Origin: Eikenella exigua
GTDB lineage: Bacteria; Pseudomonadota; Gammaproteobacteria; Burkholderiales; Neisseriaceae
Direction of reading: 5' to 3'
DNA length: 39,819 bases
Assembly: GCF_008805035.1 (NCBI RefSeq)
Contig: NZ_CP038019.1
Coordinates: 1 to 39,819, forward strand
Shown: one piece after another, positions 22,024 to 31,395 of the stretch
Layout: each line of letters starts with the position of its first letter
How positions within the stretch are numbered: position 1 is the first letter of the stretch
The notes under the pieces: model-generated
Databases searched by the model: none
What the model was told of the DNA's origin: nothing
The model's input: the letters and a program-made list of their open reading frames with translations, nothing else
Position numbers and translations under genes: made by a program

Positions 22024-22584
22024 TTACCTTAGCTGAATAGAGCGGTCGCATTCGCGTGTATGGCGACCATACATGATGGTGCGGAAACGTATGGTTTTGC
22101 TGGCGGCATCGTAGGCGTATTCGGTATGGTGCCGGGCCAGATTACCTGGTTCGTCATCCAGATTCAGGTAGCAGTAATTGGGCAGGTCGCGCACCGTGGT
22201 GCGGCCGCTGGCTTTATGGCGTTGTACCACCCGCATTGTGCAGGTCGAGTAGGTAGGCTGAGCCCTTGTTGTGCCGTCGCCGTTGGGAGGAGCTAGGCAG
22301 GTGCCGCCGGGTATATCGCTATTATCCAGCATGGTGAAAATATAGTGGTTCTCGGTGGTATCGACTTCGGTCAGCAGCGCAAACGCCACATCACGCGGCC
22401 GCAGGCGGTTGCCCCACACTTCGCGCACGGTTTGCGCCTGTTGCGGGGTGCCGGTTTTTCGGTAGAAATTAAAGGTGATTTCCGGCATCTGTTTCCAAGC
22501 AGTCCGTCCCGGGGCATTTTGTGCCGCTGCCGGCAGTGTGCAGACAACCAATCCGGCTGTCAGTAGTAAGGCAAATGATTTCAT
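22024..22584 (-). CDS. Secreted 186-aa protein of unknown function in the trb operon
   Basis: It has a signal peptide (MKSFALLLTAGLVVCTLPAAAQ) and a mature part of about 165 aa with four Cys outside the signal (GGTCLAPP, YSTCTMRVV, NYCYLNL, ECDRS), probably two disulfides in the periplasm. No family was recognised. It lies between the two trbL genes, and co-transcription suggests a role in pilus assembly or in guarding the duplicated channel. RP4 has no gene at this place. Its composition resembles the neighbours. Confidence 0.75.
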   Translation of the reverse strand: MKSFALLLTAGLVVCTLPAAAQNAPGRTAWKQMPEITFNFYRKTGTPQQAQTVREVWGNRLRPRDVAFALLTEVDTTENHYIFTMLDNSDIPGGTCLAPPNGDGTTRAQPTYSTCTMRVVQRHKASGRTTVRDLPNYCYLNLDDEPGNLARHHTEYAYDAASKTIRFRTIMYGRHTRECDRSIQLR

Positions 22585-22658
22585 CAGCTACTCCTTATCA
22601 GGGTTGGGGTAGCCAAGGAGCCAGGCGGTTACCACCCGTATTCCCCTTGGCGCCAAAT

Positions 22659-24308
22659 CTATGCTTCCGGATCGTGATCCGGATTCCGTTCACGTTGTTG
22701 GCGGCGCTCCCGCTCTTCACGGATTTGGTTGGCCAGCTTCCCGCCGCGGGTTTGATTCATCAGGATCCGGCCGGCGGCGGTACTGATGGCTTGAATGGTA
22801 CTCATGGCAATGGTTTTGCTGGCCCCTTCCGCCGCAGCGGTATCGTTTTGCCCGGCGGCGGCCCGGCCGCCGGCATCGCCGCCTTTTTGCCCGCCACTGT
22901 CGGCTTTGCCGCCGGAGGCTTCCGGCGAACTGATAGTGTTGCCGCCACTGGTGTTGCTGCCGGCAACGTTGGTGGCTTGGGCGGTCGCTGCGGTGTTGCG
23001 GTTGCCTTCTGCGATCAGCGGCTGGCCGTCTTGGCTGGCGCTGTTGTCGGCCGAACCGGAATCACTCAGGGCTTCCATCGCACTGCTCTTGTGGTGGCTG
23101 TCGCCGGTTTCGCTTTGCGTACCGCCGCCTTGGTTTTTACCACCTTGGCTGACACTGTCTTTTTTCAGTTCGCGTACGGCTTTGGCAAAACCGGCCAGTT
23201 CCAAGGCCGCGCCCGTCATGGCTGCCGTGGCCGCCATCACCGCGCCGCCACCGAAGGCACCGACCCCGTTGCTGCCGCTGCCGCCGGCAATCGAGCCGAC
23301 CATTTGCGGGACTTTGTTGGATAAGATGAATAGGGTGATGGCCACCAGCAGCAGCACCACGAATTTGAAGAGTGCCATAGATTGGACGGCCTGACTGGCT
23401 TCTCCCATTACATTTTTAGCAATACCAATCATCAGGATCATGGTCATCAGTTGCAACCCGATATTCAGCAGCTGTTTGAAATAGGCCACCGCCATGTCCG
23501 AAGTCCAGCGCGAACCGCCGAAGCCCAATACGAATATGCCGGCGTACAAATACAGCCAGACCGAGATTTTGAGTAACAGGAAATTGATTGCGATCAGTGC
23601 GATGAATACTGTGGTCAAGACCAGCATAAGGATGCCGGCCAGTAGCTGAGCGCCGCTTAATTGGCTGGTACTTTTGACAGTATCTGCCCACAGTTTAAAG
23701 GCCAGCAACATCACGTCCGAAGGGGTGATGGGGCCGGTTTGCCCGGCCGATTCGCCTAATTGCACAAAAGAGTCGATGATGGCGGTACCGATGTCGATAC
23801 CGTTTTGCAGCAGCCACAGAAAAAAACCGAAAAACAGGATAAAGCGTACCGTTTCAGCAAAGAAATCGGCAATATCGCCCTTGCGGAACACCATCTGGAT
23901 TCCGGTCCAAGTGAGGCTGATGGCGCCCAAGGTAAAAAACAGCCAAGTGGCGCGTTGTACCAAGACATCGCTCCATTTTTGTGCTTTATTCTTGAATTCC
24001 CTTTCAATCATGGAGAATTTTTGGGCATCACTGTCTACCGGCATCGATTCTTCGGCGACAGTGTCATTTTTCGGCGGGTTAATTAGCACCGCTTCCCCGC
24101 CGACGGACACGATTCTGGGCTCGGAGGCAGCCGATGGCTGTTCGACGGTTTGCTGTTTTGGCTCGGATGCCGCTGTCGGTTGGGGGTCCCCCCAAGCGCC
24201 GGCGGCAAACAGCAGCAGTCCCAGCAATAGTAGACAAAATGGCAACCAGCGTTGTATCCGGTGCGTCCAGGTTAGTGATGTCGAGACAGGCAGCGTGGCG
24301 GTAGCCAT
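22659..24308 (-). CDS. trbL: TrbL, VirB6-type inner-membrane channel protein
   Basis: ATG 24308 is preferred over GTG 24311 because AAGGAG then has normal spacing. The 549-aa protein has a signal or anchor segment, an acidic periplasmic part and several membrane helices from about residue 115 to 370 (…FRKGDIADFFAETVRFILFFGFFLWLLQNGIDIG…). Its Gly/Ser/Ala/Asn-rich tail (380-530) looks disordered. RP4 TrbL (about 528 aa) has the same form. VirB6 relatives conduct the substrate across the inner membrane. A shortened relative with another N terminus is encoded at 20,403. Confidence 0.92.
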   Translation of the reverse strand: MATATLPVSTSLTWTHRIQRWLPFCLLLLGLLLFAAGAWGDPQPTAASEPKQQTVEQPSAASEPRIVSVGGEAVLINPPKNDTVAEESMPVDSDAQKFSMIEREFKNKAQKWSDVLVQRATWLFFTLGAISLTWTGIQMVFRKGDIADFFAETVRFILFFGFFLWLLQNGIDIGTAIIDSFVQLGESAGQTGPITPSDVMLLAFKLWADTVKSTSQLSGAQLLAGILMLVLTTVFIALIAINFLLLKISVWLYLYAGIFVLGFGGSRWTSDMAVAYFKQLLNIGLQLMTMILMIGIAKNVMGEASQAVQSMALFKFVVLLLVAITLFILSNKVPQMVGSIAGGSGSNGVGAFGGGAVMAATAAMTGAALELAGFAKAVRELKKDSVSQGGKNQGGGTQSETGDSHHKSSAMEALSDSGSADNSASQDGQPLIAEGNRNTAATAQATNVAGSNTSGGNTISSPEASGGKADSGGQKGGDAGGRAAAGQNDTAAAEGASKTIAMSTIQAISTAAGRILMNQTRGGKLANQIREERERRQQRERNPDHDPEA

Positions 24309-24342
24309 CACGAACTCCTTAATTCATGCAACATATTGATGA

Positions 24343-25074
24343 CTAATGGCTCCAGAACAGTTTGGAAGAGGCTGCTTCCCGCGCCTGTTGGTCGATGAGC
24401 GCTTGTCGTGCGACAGCTTGGGCCTGCATATTCATCAACATCACTTGGCGCAGTTGCATGGTCTGATGTATTTGGGCGCTACGGAGTTGGTTGCCGTACT
24501 GGATCGCTTCCATCTGGCCTTTGGCCGATTGCGAAGCGCGTTGCAGCCGTTCCAAGGTCACCAGATCCTGTTGGATCGCGGTCAGTTGCTGGTCGATACC
24601 CAGCAGCAGGCTGTCGTTGGTCATTTTTTGCAGGGTGGAGATTTGGTCGCGGTTACGTTCCAGTTGTGCCCGTTCCGCTGCCGTGCAGCCGCGCAGGCGA
24701 TAACAAGGCGAGCCCTTATAATATTCGGAAGACTGATAGCGGTTCAGTAGCTCGCGGATCTCCCCCAATTGTTGCCGTTTGGCTCGTAACTCCGCCATCG
24801 TTTGATTCAACCCGTCAATGGTTTGGCGGGTGCGGTCCCAAATATAGGCTGCCGGTGCCGCGGTATTGCGCAATTGGTTTTCGTACTGCTTCAGTTGCAG
24901 CCGGTATTGCTCGATCTGTTTTAACAGGGACTGTACGTCTTGCAGGGCAGAGATGGTGCTTTGGGTCACGTTGGCCCCGTCAAAGGTCGGGATGCCGCCG
25001 GCTTGGGCGGGCAGGGCGGATAAGCCCAGTGCGGCGATTGTGATGGCCACAGCAGATAATTTGGAAAGTTTCAT
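24343..25074 (-). CDS. trbJ: TrbJ, VirB5-type minor pilus component
   Basis: The 243-aa protein has a signal peptide (MKLSKLSAVAITIAALGLSALPAQA) and an almost entirely helical mature part with TIDGLNQTMAELRAKRQQL and a late helix rich in Gln/Ala (LMNMQAQAVARQALIDQQA), like TrbJ/VirB5. A pair of Cys (PCYRLRGC) may be bridged. In IncP, TrbJ is essential for mating and sits at the pilus tip or base. The order trbI, lipoprotein, trbJ, trbL is close to RP4. Confidence 0.92.
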   Translation of the reverse strand: MKLSKLSAVAITIAALGLSALPAQAGGIPTFDGANVTQSTISALQDVQSLLKQIEQYRLQLKQYENQLRNTAAPAAYIWDRTRQTIDGLNQTMAELRAKRQQLGEIRELLNRYQSSEYYKGSPCYRLRGCTAAERAQLERNRDQISTLQKMTNDSLLLGIDQQLTAIQQDLVTLERLQRASQSAKGQMEAIQYGNQLRSAQIHQTMQLRQVMLMNMQAQAVARQALIDQQAREAASSKLFWSH

Positions 25075-25129
25075 GGATTCAACTCCGTTCTAAAGTTGGT
25101 ATTGGGTAAAACGGGACGTTATATTCAGA

Positions 25130-25462
25130 TTATTCTGCTTTTTTATATCTACCCATGTCGGGAGAAACCATTTCACCAGTGGTTGGGTCAATGGTAAATT
25201 GGAAGGTTCCACTGATTATTAGTGTGTCATCCAATAATTTGCCTGCTACTGTTGCTGTGTGTGAAGCAGTATGCGAAGGGTTACTCTCCGTAATTTTAAC
25301 AATAAAGGCATCTTGGGAATTTTCATTCCGTTTAATTTCATATTGAAAGCGGTTGTCTGAACTTTGCCATTTCCCTACAAATTGTTCTCCCGGCTTGTCG
25401 CCGCAACCGGTCAGCAGCAGGGTCAGACCCAATAACAGTATGGATAACAGTTTTCTCATCAT
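25130..25462 (-). CDS. Small lipoprotein, candidate entry-exclusion protein (TrbK position analogue)
   Basis: The signal sequence MMRKLLSILLLGLTLLLTGCG has a lipobox (LTGC) with Cys20. The mature 90 residues (FVGKWQSSDNRFQYEIK…) look like a small beta-barrel or lipocalin-like domain. RP4 TrbK, the entry-exclusion lipoprotein, is encoded next to trbJ; this gene lies on the other side of trbJ but in the same operon. Codon use is clearly AT-richer than in trbI and trbJ, a sign of swapping, as expected for a specificity protein. No similarity to TrbK itself could be claimed. Confidence 0.7.
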   Translation of the reverse strand: MMRKLLSILLLGLTLLLTGCGDKPGEQFVGKWQSSDNRFQYEIKRNENSQDAFIVKITESNPSHTASHTATVAGKLLDDTLIISGTFQFTIDPTTGEMVSPDMGRYKKAE

Positions 25463-25480
25463 AAGCTCCTTATTACTTGG

Positions 25481-26827
25481 TTAGAACAGGATGTCTTTGG
25501 TCACTACTACGTTGAAGCGGTAGCCGGGACGGATTTCCAGTGTCGGCGACAGGTTCAGGTTTTTTTGCAGCGTTTGGGTAATGGCCTGGCCGAAGGTGGA
25601 GGCCAGGCTGGTGGACAGTTCGCTGCTGAAGGTGGTGGTGTTATTGTTGTTGCCGTGCCGGTCACGATCGGTGCCGTAAGATATGCCGGCACCAATTACC
25701 GACAGCAGCAGGGCATTGCCCCAAATCCGCATGTAGTGGTTATTGACCTTATCGTGGAAGCCGGGGTAGCCGGCGCCGTTGGAGCCGGGCATGGAGCCGA
25801 TGTCTAAGGAACGGCCGTCCGGGAAAATCAGCCGGTTCCAGGCGATAAACAGGCGTTTCTGACCGTATGACACATTGTTGTCATACGAGCCGATCAGTTT
25901 GGTCCCTTGCGGAATCAGCAGGCGGCGGTCGGTACGGCTGTCATACACGTTTTGCGATACCTGCGCCATGACCTGGCCGGGCAGGTCGGAGTTGATGCCG
26001 CTGGTGGCGATGGCCGGAATGACCGATCCGGCCATCAAGGCGTTGGCATGGGCCCGTTCCGGTCGGTTGGCCAGCTGCCAACGGTTATCACTGGCGGCAG
26101 TATTGTTGTTGGCCACGGCCGGCTGTGGCGGGATGTTCAGATTGACTGGCGCATTGCCGCCGATCCCGCCGACTCCGTTACCGCCACCCCCCAATGCTTG
26201 GTTCAGCTGGTTGTAGGTATTCAGGGCGGCGGCTTGGTCGTTACCGTTGTTGAGGGCGTTGTCTGCCTCCTGCTGTACCTGTTGGATCTGTGCCAGTATC
26301 TCGTCGCGGTTGGTGGGTCCCGCCTGCGCCGCGCCGGCAAAGTTACTGCTGGGGGTGCCGGCGGTGGCTTGGACCTGGGTGGGCGATTTGATGGCGGCGG
26401 CCAGCATCTGCTGCCGGTTCTGCTGTGCTTCGTCGGGCAGATCGGGCGCCATCGGCGCCTGCGGTAGCGGCAGGGTCATCGGGGCATCGTCCGGCAAGGT
26501 TGGGTTGGGCGGCAGGCTGTCTAAATCCAGTGCCGGCAATTCCGGCGGGGCGGCACCGATCACACCGTTGGCCGGGGCATCGGCCAGGATGTTCTGCGCC
26601 AGTTTGCTGGAGTCGCCTTCGCCCTTGACTTGTTCGGCCAGCTGCCGGGAGGCTTGGCCTTTATTAATCGCGATTAAGGCAATAATCAGTGCGAAACCGA
26701 CCAGGATGCCGCCGACAATGTACACTGGCAGGCGGTTGAGCCGGCGCACGGACGGCTGCCGTCCGGCGGTGTTGGGTGCGGCGGAAGGGGAGGAGTGGAC
26801 GTTGAGCAGATCGTTGTCGTTGGCCAT
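25481..26827 (-). CDS. trbI: TrbI, VirB10-type channel scaffold
   Basis: The 448-aa protein has a cytoplasmic N terminus, one membrane helix (about residues 33-54, VYIVGGILVGFALIIALIAI), a Pro/Ala/Gln/Asn-rich periplasmic linker (60-240) and the conserved VirB10 C-terminal beta-barrel (ALMAGSVIPAIATSGINSDLPGQVMAQV; GTKLIGSYDN; RPGYRFNVVVTKDILF). VirB10 links the inner- and outer-membrane rings and gates the channel. RP4 TrbI is about 463 aa. It is followed by the lipoprotein gene and preceded by trbH. Confidence 0.95.
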   Translation of the reverse strand: MANDNDLLNVHSSPSAAPNTAGRQPSVRRLNRLPVYIVGGILVGFALIIALIAINKGQASRQLAEQVKGEGDSSKLAQNILADAPANGVIGAAPPELPALDLDSLPPNPTLPDDAPMTLPLPQAPMAPDLPDEAQQNRQQMLAAAIKSPTQVQATAGTPSSNFAGAAQAGPTNRDEILAQIQQVQQEADNALNNGNDQAAALNTYNQLNQALGGGGNGVGGIGGNAPVNLNIPPQPAVANNNTAASDNRWQLANRPERAHANALMAGSVIPAIATSGINSDLPGQVMAQVSQNVYDSRTDRRLLIPQGTKLIGSYDNNVSYGQKRLFIAWNRLIFPDGRSLDIGSMPGSNGAGYPGFHDKVNNHYMRIWGNALLLSVIGAGISYGTDRDRHGNNNNTTTFSSELSTSLASTFGQAITQTLQKNLNLSPTLEIRPGYRFNVVVTKDILF

Positions 26828-26836
26828 AACAGACTC

Positions 26837-27244
26837 CTATTTACGGGACCAGCTACCGGCGGGGGCGATGTTGCCATTGCTATTGACCAGGTAACCACGG
26901 GTATAGGTGGTGCGGCCGTCCACGGTGTAGCTGACCCGGTACAGTTCGCCGGCCACCTGATCGACTTTATCCAGTACCACGGACAGTCGGTTGGCGGCGG
27001 TGTTGCCAGGCACGCTGTCGGCCACCGCAAAGCCTTTTTCACGCAATGCTTGGCCGAGGTCTTTACCAAACGGATCGCCGCCGTCGAATACAAACAGGGT
27101 ATTCGCCGCCGGGTAGTCGGCACTCAGTCGGGCGGTAACATCTTGTGCGACGTAGCGTTCCAGTGCGGCGGAATGGACGTAGGAACTCATGCTGCCGCAG
27201 GCGGCCAGCATGGTGCTCGCAATAAGGGCATACAGTGTTTTCAT
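26837..27244 (-). CDS. trbH: TrbH, outer-membrane lipoprotein (VirB7-like role)
   Basis: The 135-aa protein has a lipoprotein signal (MKTLYALIASTMLAACG, Cys16). The mature domain (QDVTARLSADYPAANTLFVFDGG, and VVLDKVDQVAGELYRVSYTVDG) matches IncP TrbH in order and length (about 160 aa). It probably stabilises TrbG in the outer membrane. The start overlaps the trbG stop by four bases. Confidence 0.9.
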   Translation of the reverse strand: MKTLYALIASTMLAACGSMSSYVHSAALERYVAQDVTARLSADYPAANTLFVFDGGDPFGKDLGQALREKGFAVADSVPGNTAANRLSVVLDKVDQVAGELYRVSYTVDGRTTYTRGYLVNSNGNIAPAGSWSRK

Positions 27245-28104
27245 GGCTGTTTCCTAGTGATAACGACTTTGGATTGGTGGCGACCCACCCCGGTCAGTAA
27301 CACGGCTTTATCAAAAATGGTGTCCACGATAAAACGGTCGCCGTCGAGTCGGTAATTGACCAGAGTGTCTTCGCCGTCGCGCACGATCAACAAGGTTGGT
27401 GCTTCGCCTTGGGCCATGCTGGCCGGCATCTGGATGAAGGTACGGGTGCCGTCGTTATACACGCGCAACGGTTTCCATGACGGTGAGTCGCCGCTGATGT
27501 TGTATTCGAAGTCCAGTTTGTCGATTTGCTGGCCGGAAGGCAGTACGTTAGAGGCGTTTTTCCAGGCTGCTTCCTGGCGGGCACGTTGCAAGGCGGCCTG
27601 TTGGTCTTCAGGATAGATGAAGCCGACTGCCGGCATGAAACGGCTGCGGTGCGATTTCAGCCGCAAATGGTAGGTACGGCGGTCGGTGGCGATAAACAGG
27701 GTAGTCTGTAGGCCGACATCGAACGGTTTGACTAGAATGTGCATCTGCGGTACGCCGTCCTTACCGGAAACGGCCGGCTGGATGTCCCAGCGGGCGGTAT
27801 CGCCCGCATTGAGGCTGTTCAGTTGCTCGCCGGGTTGCAGGGCGATGTCGCATACCTGTAAAACCGCACACACGATGGAGGGGTTGGACCCCAAGGGAAA
27901 CATGAGGCGGCCTTGTTCGCCCAATCCGGGCGGGGTCGCCATGCGGCCGTCGGAGGAAAAGTCGTGCGAGTAGCGCAAACCGGTGTTTTCTTGGCGGTTA
28001 AGCGGCGGGTTCGGGACATCTTTGAAATAGTCGTCTGCCATTTTGTCGGCGAAGGCGCTGCCGGCAACGGCACTCATCAATAGTCCGAGGATGAGGTGTT
28101 TCAT
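27241..28104 (-). CDS. trbG: TrbG, VirB9-type outer-membrane core protein
   Basis: The 287-aa protein has a signal peptide (MKHLILGLLMSAVAGSAFA) and the VirB9 domains: RLMFPLGSNPSIVCAVLQVCDIALQPGE, the central YHLRLKSHRSRFMPAVGFIYPED and the C-terminal part with FIQMPASMAQGEAPTLLIV and VNYRLDGDRFIVDTIFDKAVLL, which forms the outer-membrane ring with VirB10 and VirB7. The length fits RP4 TrbG (297 aa). trbF lies 33 bases upstream in the operon. Confidence 0.95.
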   Translation of the reverse strand: MKHLILGLLMSAVAGSAFADKMADDYFKDVPNPPLNRQENTGLRYSHDFSSDGRMATPPGLGEQGRLMFPLGSNPSIVCAVLQVCDIALQPGEQLNSLNAGDTARWDIQPAVSGKDGVPQMHILVKPFDVGLQTTLFIATDRRTYHLRLKSHRSRFMPAVGFIYPEDQQAALQRARQEAAWKNASNVLPSGQQIDKLDFEYNISGDSPSWKPLRVYNDGTRTFIQMPASMAQGEAPTLLIVRDGEDTLVNYRLDGDRFIVDTIFDKAVLLTGVGRHQSKVVITRKQP

Positions 28105-28137
28105 AGTTGGGCTTCCCTTTCGGTTCAGGTTAATTGG

Positions 28138-28845
28138 TTAAGTGGCCGGAGACCAGGAGTAGTCTTTGATGTATAGGCCGACCGGGTTGCGCAGAATCTG
28201 CTCTTCATTGGTGGGCGGAACAAAGTAAATGGTAAACAGGCCGCGCATATTCTGCGGCGGTTTGGTTAAATTGCCGTCATGGGAGCGGGTGGTTTCTACC
28301 CAGTCGATTTGCCATGATGATTCCGACTGCCGCAGCACGGATTGGATTTCGACATTGACCAATACCGTTTCCGCCCGCTTGAACGGTGAGGCTTCCGCCG
28401 AACCGTTGAACCATTCGTTGGTCTTGGCGGTGGCGGCATCTTTGGGGTTAAGCATGCCGTAAGCGTCTTGGATGTATCGGCGCTGTAAAGATACGTCGGT
28501 GGTCACGGTGCGGGTATGAGTCAGCCAGCTGGCCAGCATGGCACGGGTAATGCGTTCGTCGGCCGGAGCGGCGCGGTCGGCGCGGCCGATCGATACGGTG
28601 CTGCCCAGTTTATCTACTTCGACCAGGTACGGTACAAATTTGGACTGGCTGCCGATATAGGTCATGCCGGCGATACCGGCCAGCCCGATCAATAGGCCGA
28701 ACAGGCCGGCAAACTGCCACATCTGCCTTGAGGACACCATGTCCCCCATGATGAAGTTCCATTGTTTCCTGGCGTTTAAAAAGGGGTTGTCAGTCAATTC
28801 GTGCTGGCTTTTTTCCGAGCCACGGAAGAGGTTTTTCAATGACAT
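28138..28845 (-). CDS. trbF: TrbF, VirB8-type inner-membrane protein
   Basis: The 235-aa protein has a single membrane helix (about residues 42-66, MWQFAGLFGLLIGLAGIAGMTYIG) and a periplasmic VirB8-like NTF2 domain (FVPYLVEVDKLG; WQIDWVETTRSHDGNLT; LFTIYFVPPTNEEQILRNPVGLYIKDYSWSP). VirB8 proteins nucleate the complex at the inner membrane. RP4 TrbF is about 260 aa. The gene follows trbE by 12 bases. Confidence 0.95.
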   Translation of the reverse strand: MSLKNLFRGSEKSQHELTDNPFLNARKQWNFIMGDMVSSRQMWQFAGLFGLLIGLAGIAGMTYIGSQSKFVPYLVEVDKLGSTVSIGRADRAAPADERITRAMLASWLTHTRTVTTDVSLQRRYIQDAYGMLNPKDAATAKTNEWFNGSAEASPFKRAETVLVNVEIQSVLRQSESSWQIDWVETTRSHDGNLTKPPQNMRGLFTIYFVPPTNEEQILRNPVGLYIKDYSWSPAT

Positions 28846-28857
28846 GGTTCTGCTCTT

Positions 28858-31395
28858 TTAATAGGGGGTTGCATACTGATTGATGTCGATACCGCGGCTG
28901 ATCAGCCACTGGTTCACCCAGTCGTCACCGAATTGATCGATGAATTTGTACATCAAGGCCAAGGTGTCGCCGTCCGATACCCCGACAAAGGCCAGTGATA
29001 ACGGGCCAAGTGCCAGTTCAAACAAGCGGCGGCCTTGCGGTGAAGTATAGTAATACTGACGTTTGGGAATGGCGGTGGCGATGATTTCGATCTGCCGCTC
29101 GTTCAGCCCCATACGTTTGTACAGAATAGTGGCGTCTTCATCCCGGGCGAACGGATTGGGCAGGTAGATCTTGGTCAGACAGGACTCGTTTAATACATCC
29201 AAAATTCCGGATTTGGAGGCATCACTCAGACTCTGTGTGGCCAGCACGACGGCGCAGTTCTTTTTACGGAATACTTTGAGCCATTCGCGGATTTTTTCTT
29301 TGAACAAATCATGCCCCAACATGATCCAAGCTTCGTCGAGGAACATGAATGCCGGCGCACCGGTCAGTGACAGTTCGATACGGCGGAACAGGTAGAACAT
29401 GATGGGTAGGCGGAACTTGTCATTCAGCGACATCAATTCTTCAATTTCAAAACAGCTGAAGGAAGACAGTTCCAGGTTGTCATTTTCCGCATCCAATAAA
29501 TAGCCCATCGAGCCGTCTACAGTATAGCTTTTGAGTGCTTCGCGCACTTGGGCGTCCTGAATCGTATTGGAAAAATCGGATAGAGAATAAGACTGTTCGG
29601 CGGCATTGTTGCGAATGGCCGCCTCGATCTCGTTGCGACGCTGCGGGGTAACCTGCACGTCGTTGAGAATCATGATGGATTCGATCCAATCGGCTGCCCA
29701 GGCATGGTTTTGCGGGTCGCGAATCAATTGCAACGGGGCAAACTGCAAGGTGGTATCACGGTCGCCGATGCTGAAATGTGCCCCGCCGCAGGCTTTGGTC
29801 AGGGCTTCCAATGAACGGCCCTTGTCGAAGCTGTACACCCGCATACCGCGGTAGCGCTGTGCCTGTGCGGCCAAGGTGGCCAACAGGGTTGATTTACCGG
29901 CACCGATCGGGCCGAAAATCAAGGTATGCCCCACGTCGCCGACGTGCAGGTTTAAGCGGAACGGACTGGAGCCGGCGGTCACCACTTGCATCAAAGGTGG
30001 GGATTTAGGCGGATAAAACGGACAGGGGTTGTATTCTTGGCCGGTCCAAATGGTGCTGGTTGGAATCATGTCGGCCAGATTCAGGGTATTCAACAGCGGC
30101 CGTCTGACGTTTTCCACCCCGTGGCCGGGCAGGCTGCCCAGCCAAGCTTCCATGGTGTTGATGGTTTCGATGCGGGCGGAAAAGCCGAGGGTGTTGATTT
30201 CTTTTTCCGTTTGCCGCGCCATTTCCTCCAGACGCTTGCGATCTTCGTGCATCAGCACGATGACACTGGTGTAGTACCCTTGGCCGACCAAGCCGGATTT
30301 GGTTTCGGCCAGGGCATCTTCCGCATCATCCACCATCATCAGCGCATCTTGGTCGATGGCGCCGCTGTGGGTGTTGAACACTTGGTCGAAAAAGCCGCGG
30401 ACTTTTTGCCGCCATTTTTTCCGGAATTTTTCTAAATGAGCGATGGCTTGGTGCTGATCTAAGAAGATAAAGCGGTTGGACCAGCGATACTCGATCGGCA
30501 GTTCGGCCAGTCGTGCCAAAATGCCGGGATAGGATTCCATGGCGAAGCCATCGATGGCCACGGTTTGGATATATTTGCCGCCGATCATCGGCACCACGCC
30601 GCCATATAGCTCTTGTCCACCAACCAAAGAATCGATGTACATCGGTGCCGCTGGCAGATTAATCGGATGGTTGCGGCCGGTAACACAGAACTGTATCCAG
30701 CGCAGAAAGTCATCTTGCGTGATTTCCGAACCATCTTCCTGCACCACACGATGCGATTTCAGACGGATTAACTCCAAGGGAATACTGAGGTTGGATTCGA
30801 TGGTTTCGCAGGCTTGTTTGAAATGAGCCAGGGTGCGGTCCTGTTGGGCACGTTTGCTGGATTCTATCGAATCGTCATCAAACATCAGTTCCGCCACTTT
30901 TTTCTCGGCCAGTAACGGCGGGAAATAGGTGGCGACAATGACAAAATAGCCTTCATACAGGGTACCGATGGATTGGAACAGTTGTCGGCGTTCTTCATCG
31001 ATGGCTTTTGCCACGGTATTGGGGAAGAAGTTGGCACCGGCTTCGGTGTATCCGGGTGCTGGCCGTCTGGCGGCATCAATATGCAGCATCCAGCCGTTAC
31101 CCAAACCCGCGATGGCTTTATTGATACGTTTGGATACGTCTTCACGCTCGGCCGGCGTACTGCTGCCCAAGTCTTTGCCCCGATATATCCAAGCGGCCAT
31201 CAGTGAGCCGTTTTTACCCAAGATAACGCCGTCATCAATCACCGCAGCATAGTTCAGCAGGTCGGCCAAACCTTCTTCGGTCGACCGGTGCTGTTTCAGT
31301 TGCATGGCGGAGGTAACGGCACGTACCCGTATAAATAGGCTGACCAATAAAATCAGCCCAACCGCGCAGATACTCAGCAGCAATAGGTAAATCAT
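28858..31395 (-). CDS. trbE: TrbE, VirB4-type secretion ATPase
   Basis: The 845-aa protein has an N-terminal membrane segment (MIYLLLLSICAVGLILLVSLFI) and a VirB4 body. Walker A is GPIGAGKST (about residues 495-503) and Walker B is FMFLDEAWIMLG. ATQSLSDA and LPNPFA are further family motifs. VirB4 powers pilus assembly and substrate transfer at the cytoplasmic face. RP4 TrbE is about 852 aa. The start overlaps the trbD stop by four bases. Confidence 0.97.
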   Translation of the reverse strand: MIYLLLLSICAVGLILLVSLFIRVRAVTSAMQLKQHRSTEEGLADLLNYAAVIDDGVILGKNGSLMAAWIYRGKDLGSSTPAEREDVSKRINKAIAGLGNGWMLHIDAARRPAPGYTEAGANFFPNTVAKAIDEERRQLFQSIGTLYEGYFVIVATYFPPLLAEKKVAELMFDDDSIESSKRAQQDRTLAHFKQACETIESNLSIPLELIRLKSHRVVQEDGSEITQDDFLRWIQFCVTGRNHPINLPAAPMYIDSLVGGQELYGGVVPMIGGKYIQTVAIDGFAMESYPGILARLAELPIEYRWSNRFIFLDQHQAIAHLEKFRKKWRQKVRGFFDQVFNTHSGAIDQDALMMVDDAEDALAETKSGLVGQGYYTSVIVLMHEDRKRLEEMARQTEKEINTLGFSARIETINTMEAWLGSLPGHGVENVRRPLLNTLNLADMIPTSTIWTGQEYNPCPFYPPKSPPLMQVVTAGSSPFRLNLHVGDVGHTLIFGPIGAGKSTLLATLAAQAQRYRGMRVYSFDKGRSLEALTKACGGAHFSIGDRDTTLQFAPLQLIRDPQNHAWAADWIESIMILNDVQVTPQRRNEIEAAIRNNAAEQSYSLSDFSNTIQDAQVREALKSYTVDGSMGYLLDAENDNLELSSFSCFEIEELMSLNDKFRLPIMFYLFRRIELSLTGAPAFMFLDEAWIMLGHDLFKEKIREWLKVFRKKNCAVVLATQSLSDASKSGILDVLNESCLTKIYLPNPFARDEDATILYKRMGLNERQIEIIATAIPKRQYYYTSPQGRRLFELALGPLSLAFVGVSDGDTLALMYKFIDQFGDDWVNQWLISRGIDINQYATPY

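Noticed and set aside
22521..23324. Long plus-strand frame opposite trbL and orf186
   Set aside because: It is the complement of the Gly/Ser/Ala-rich trbL tail, which lacks stops on the other strand; no start signal or family pattern.
30095..30110. Gonococcal-type uptake sequence (GCCGTCTGAA)
   Set aside because: The site reads GCCGTCTGAC within trbE codons, so the last base does not match.
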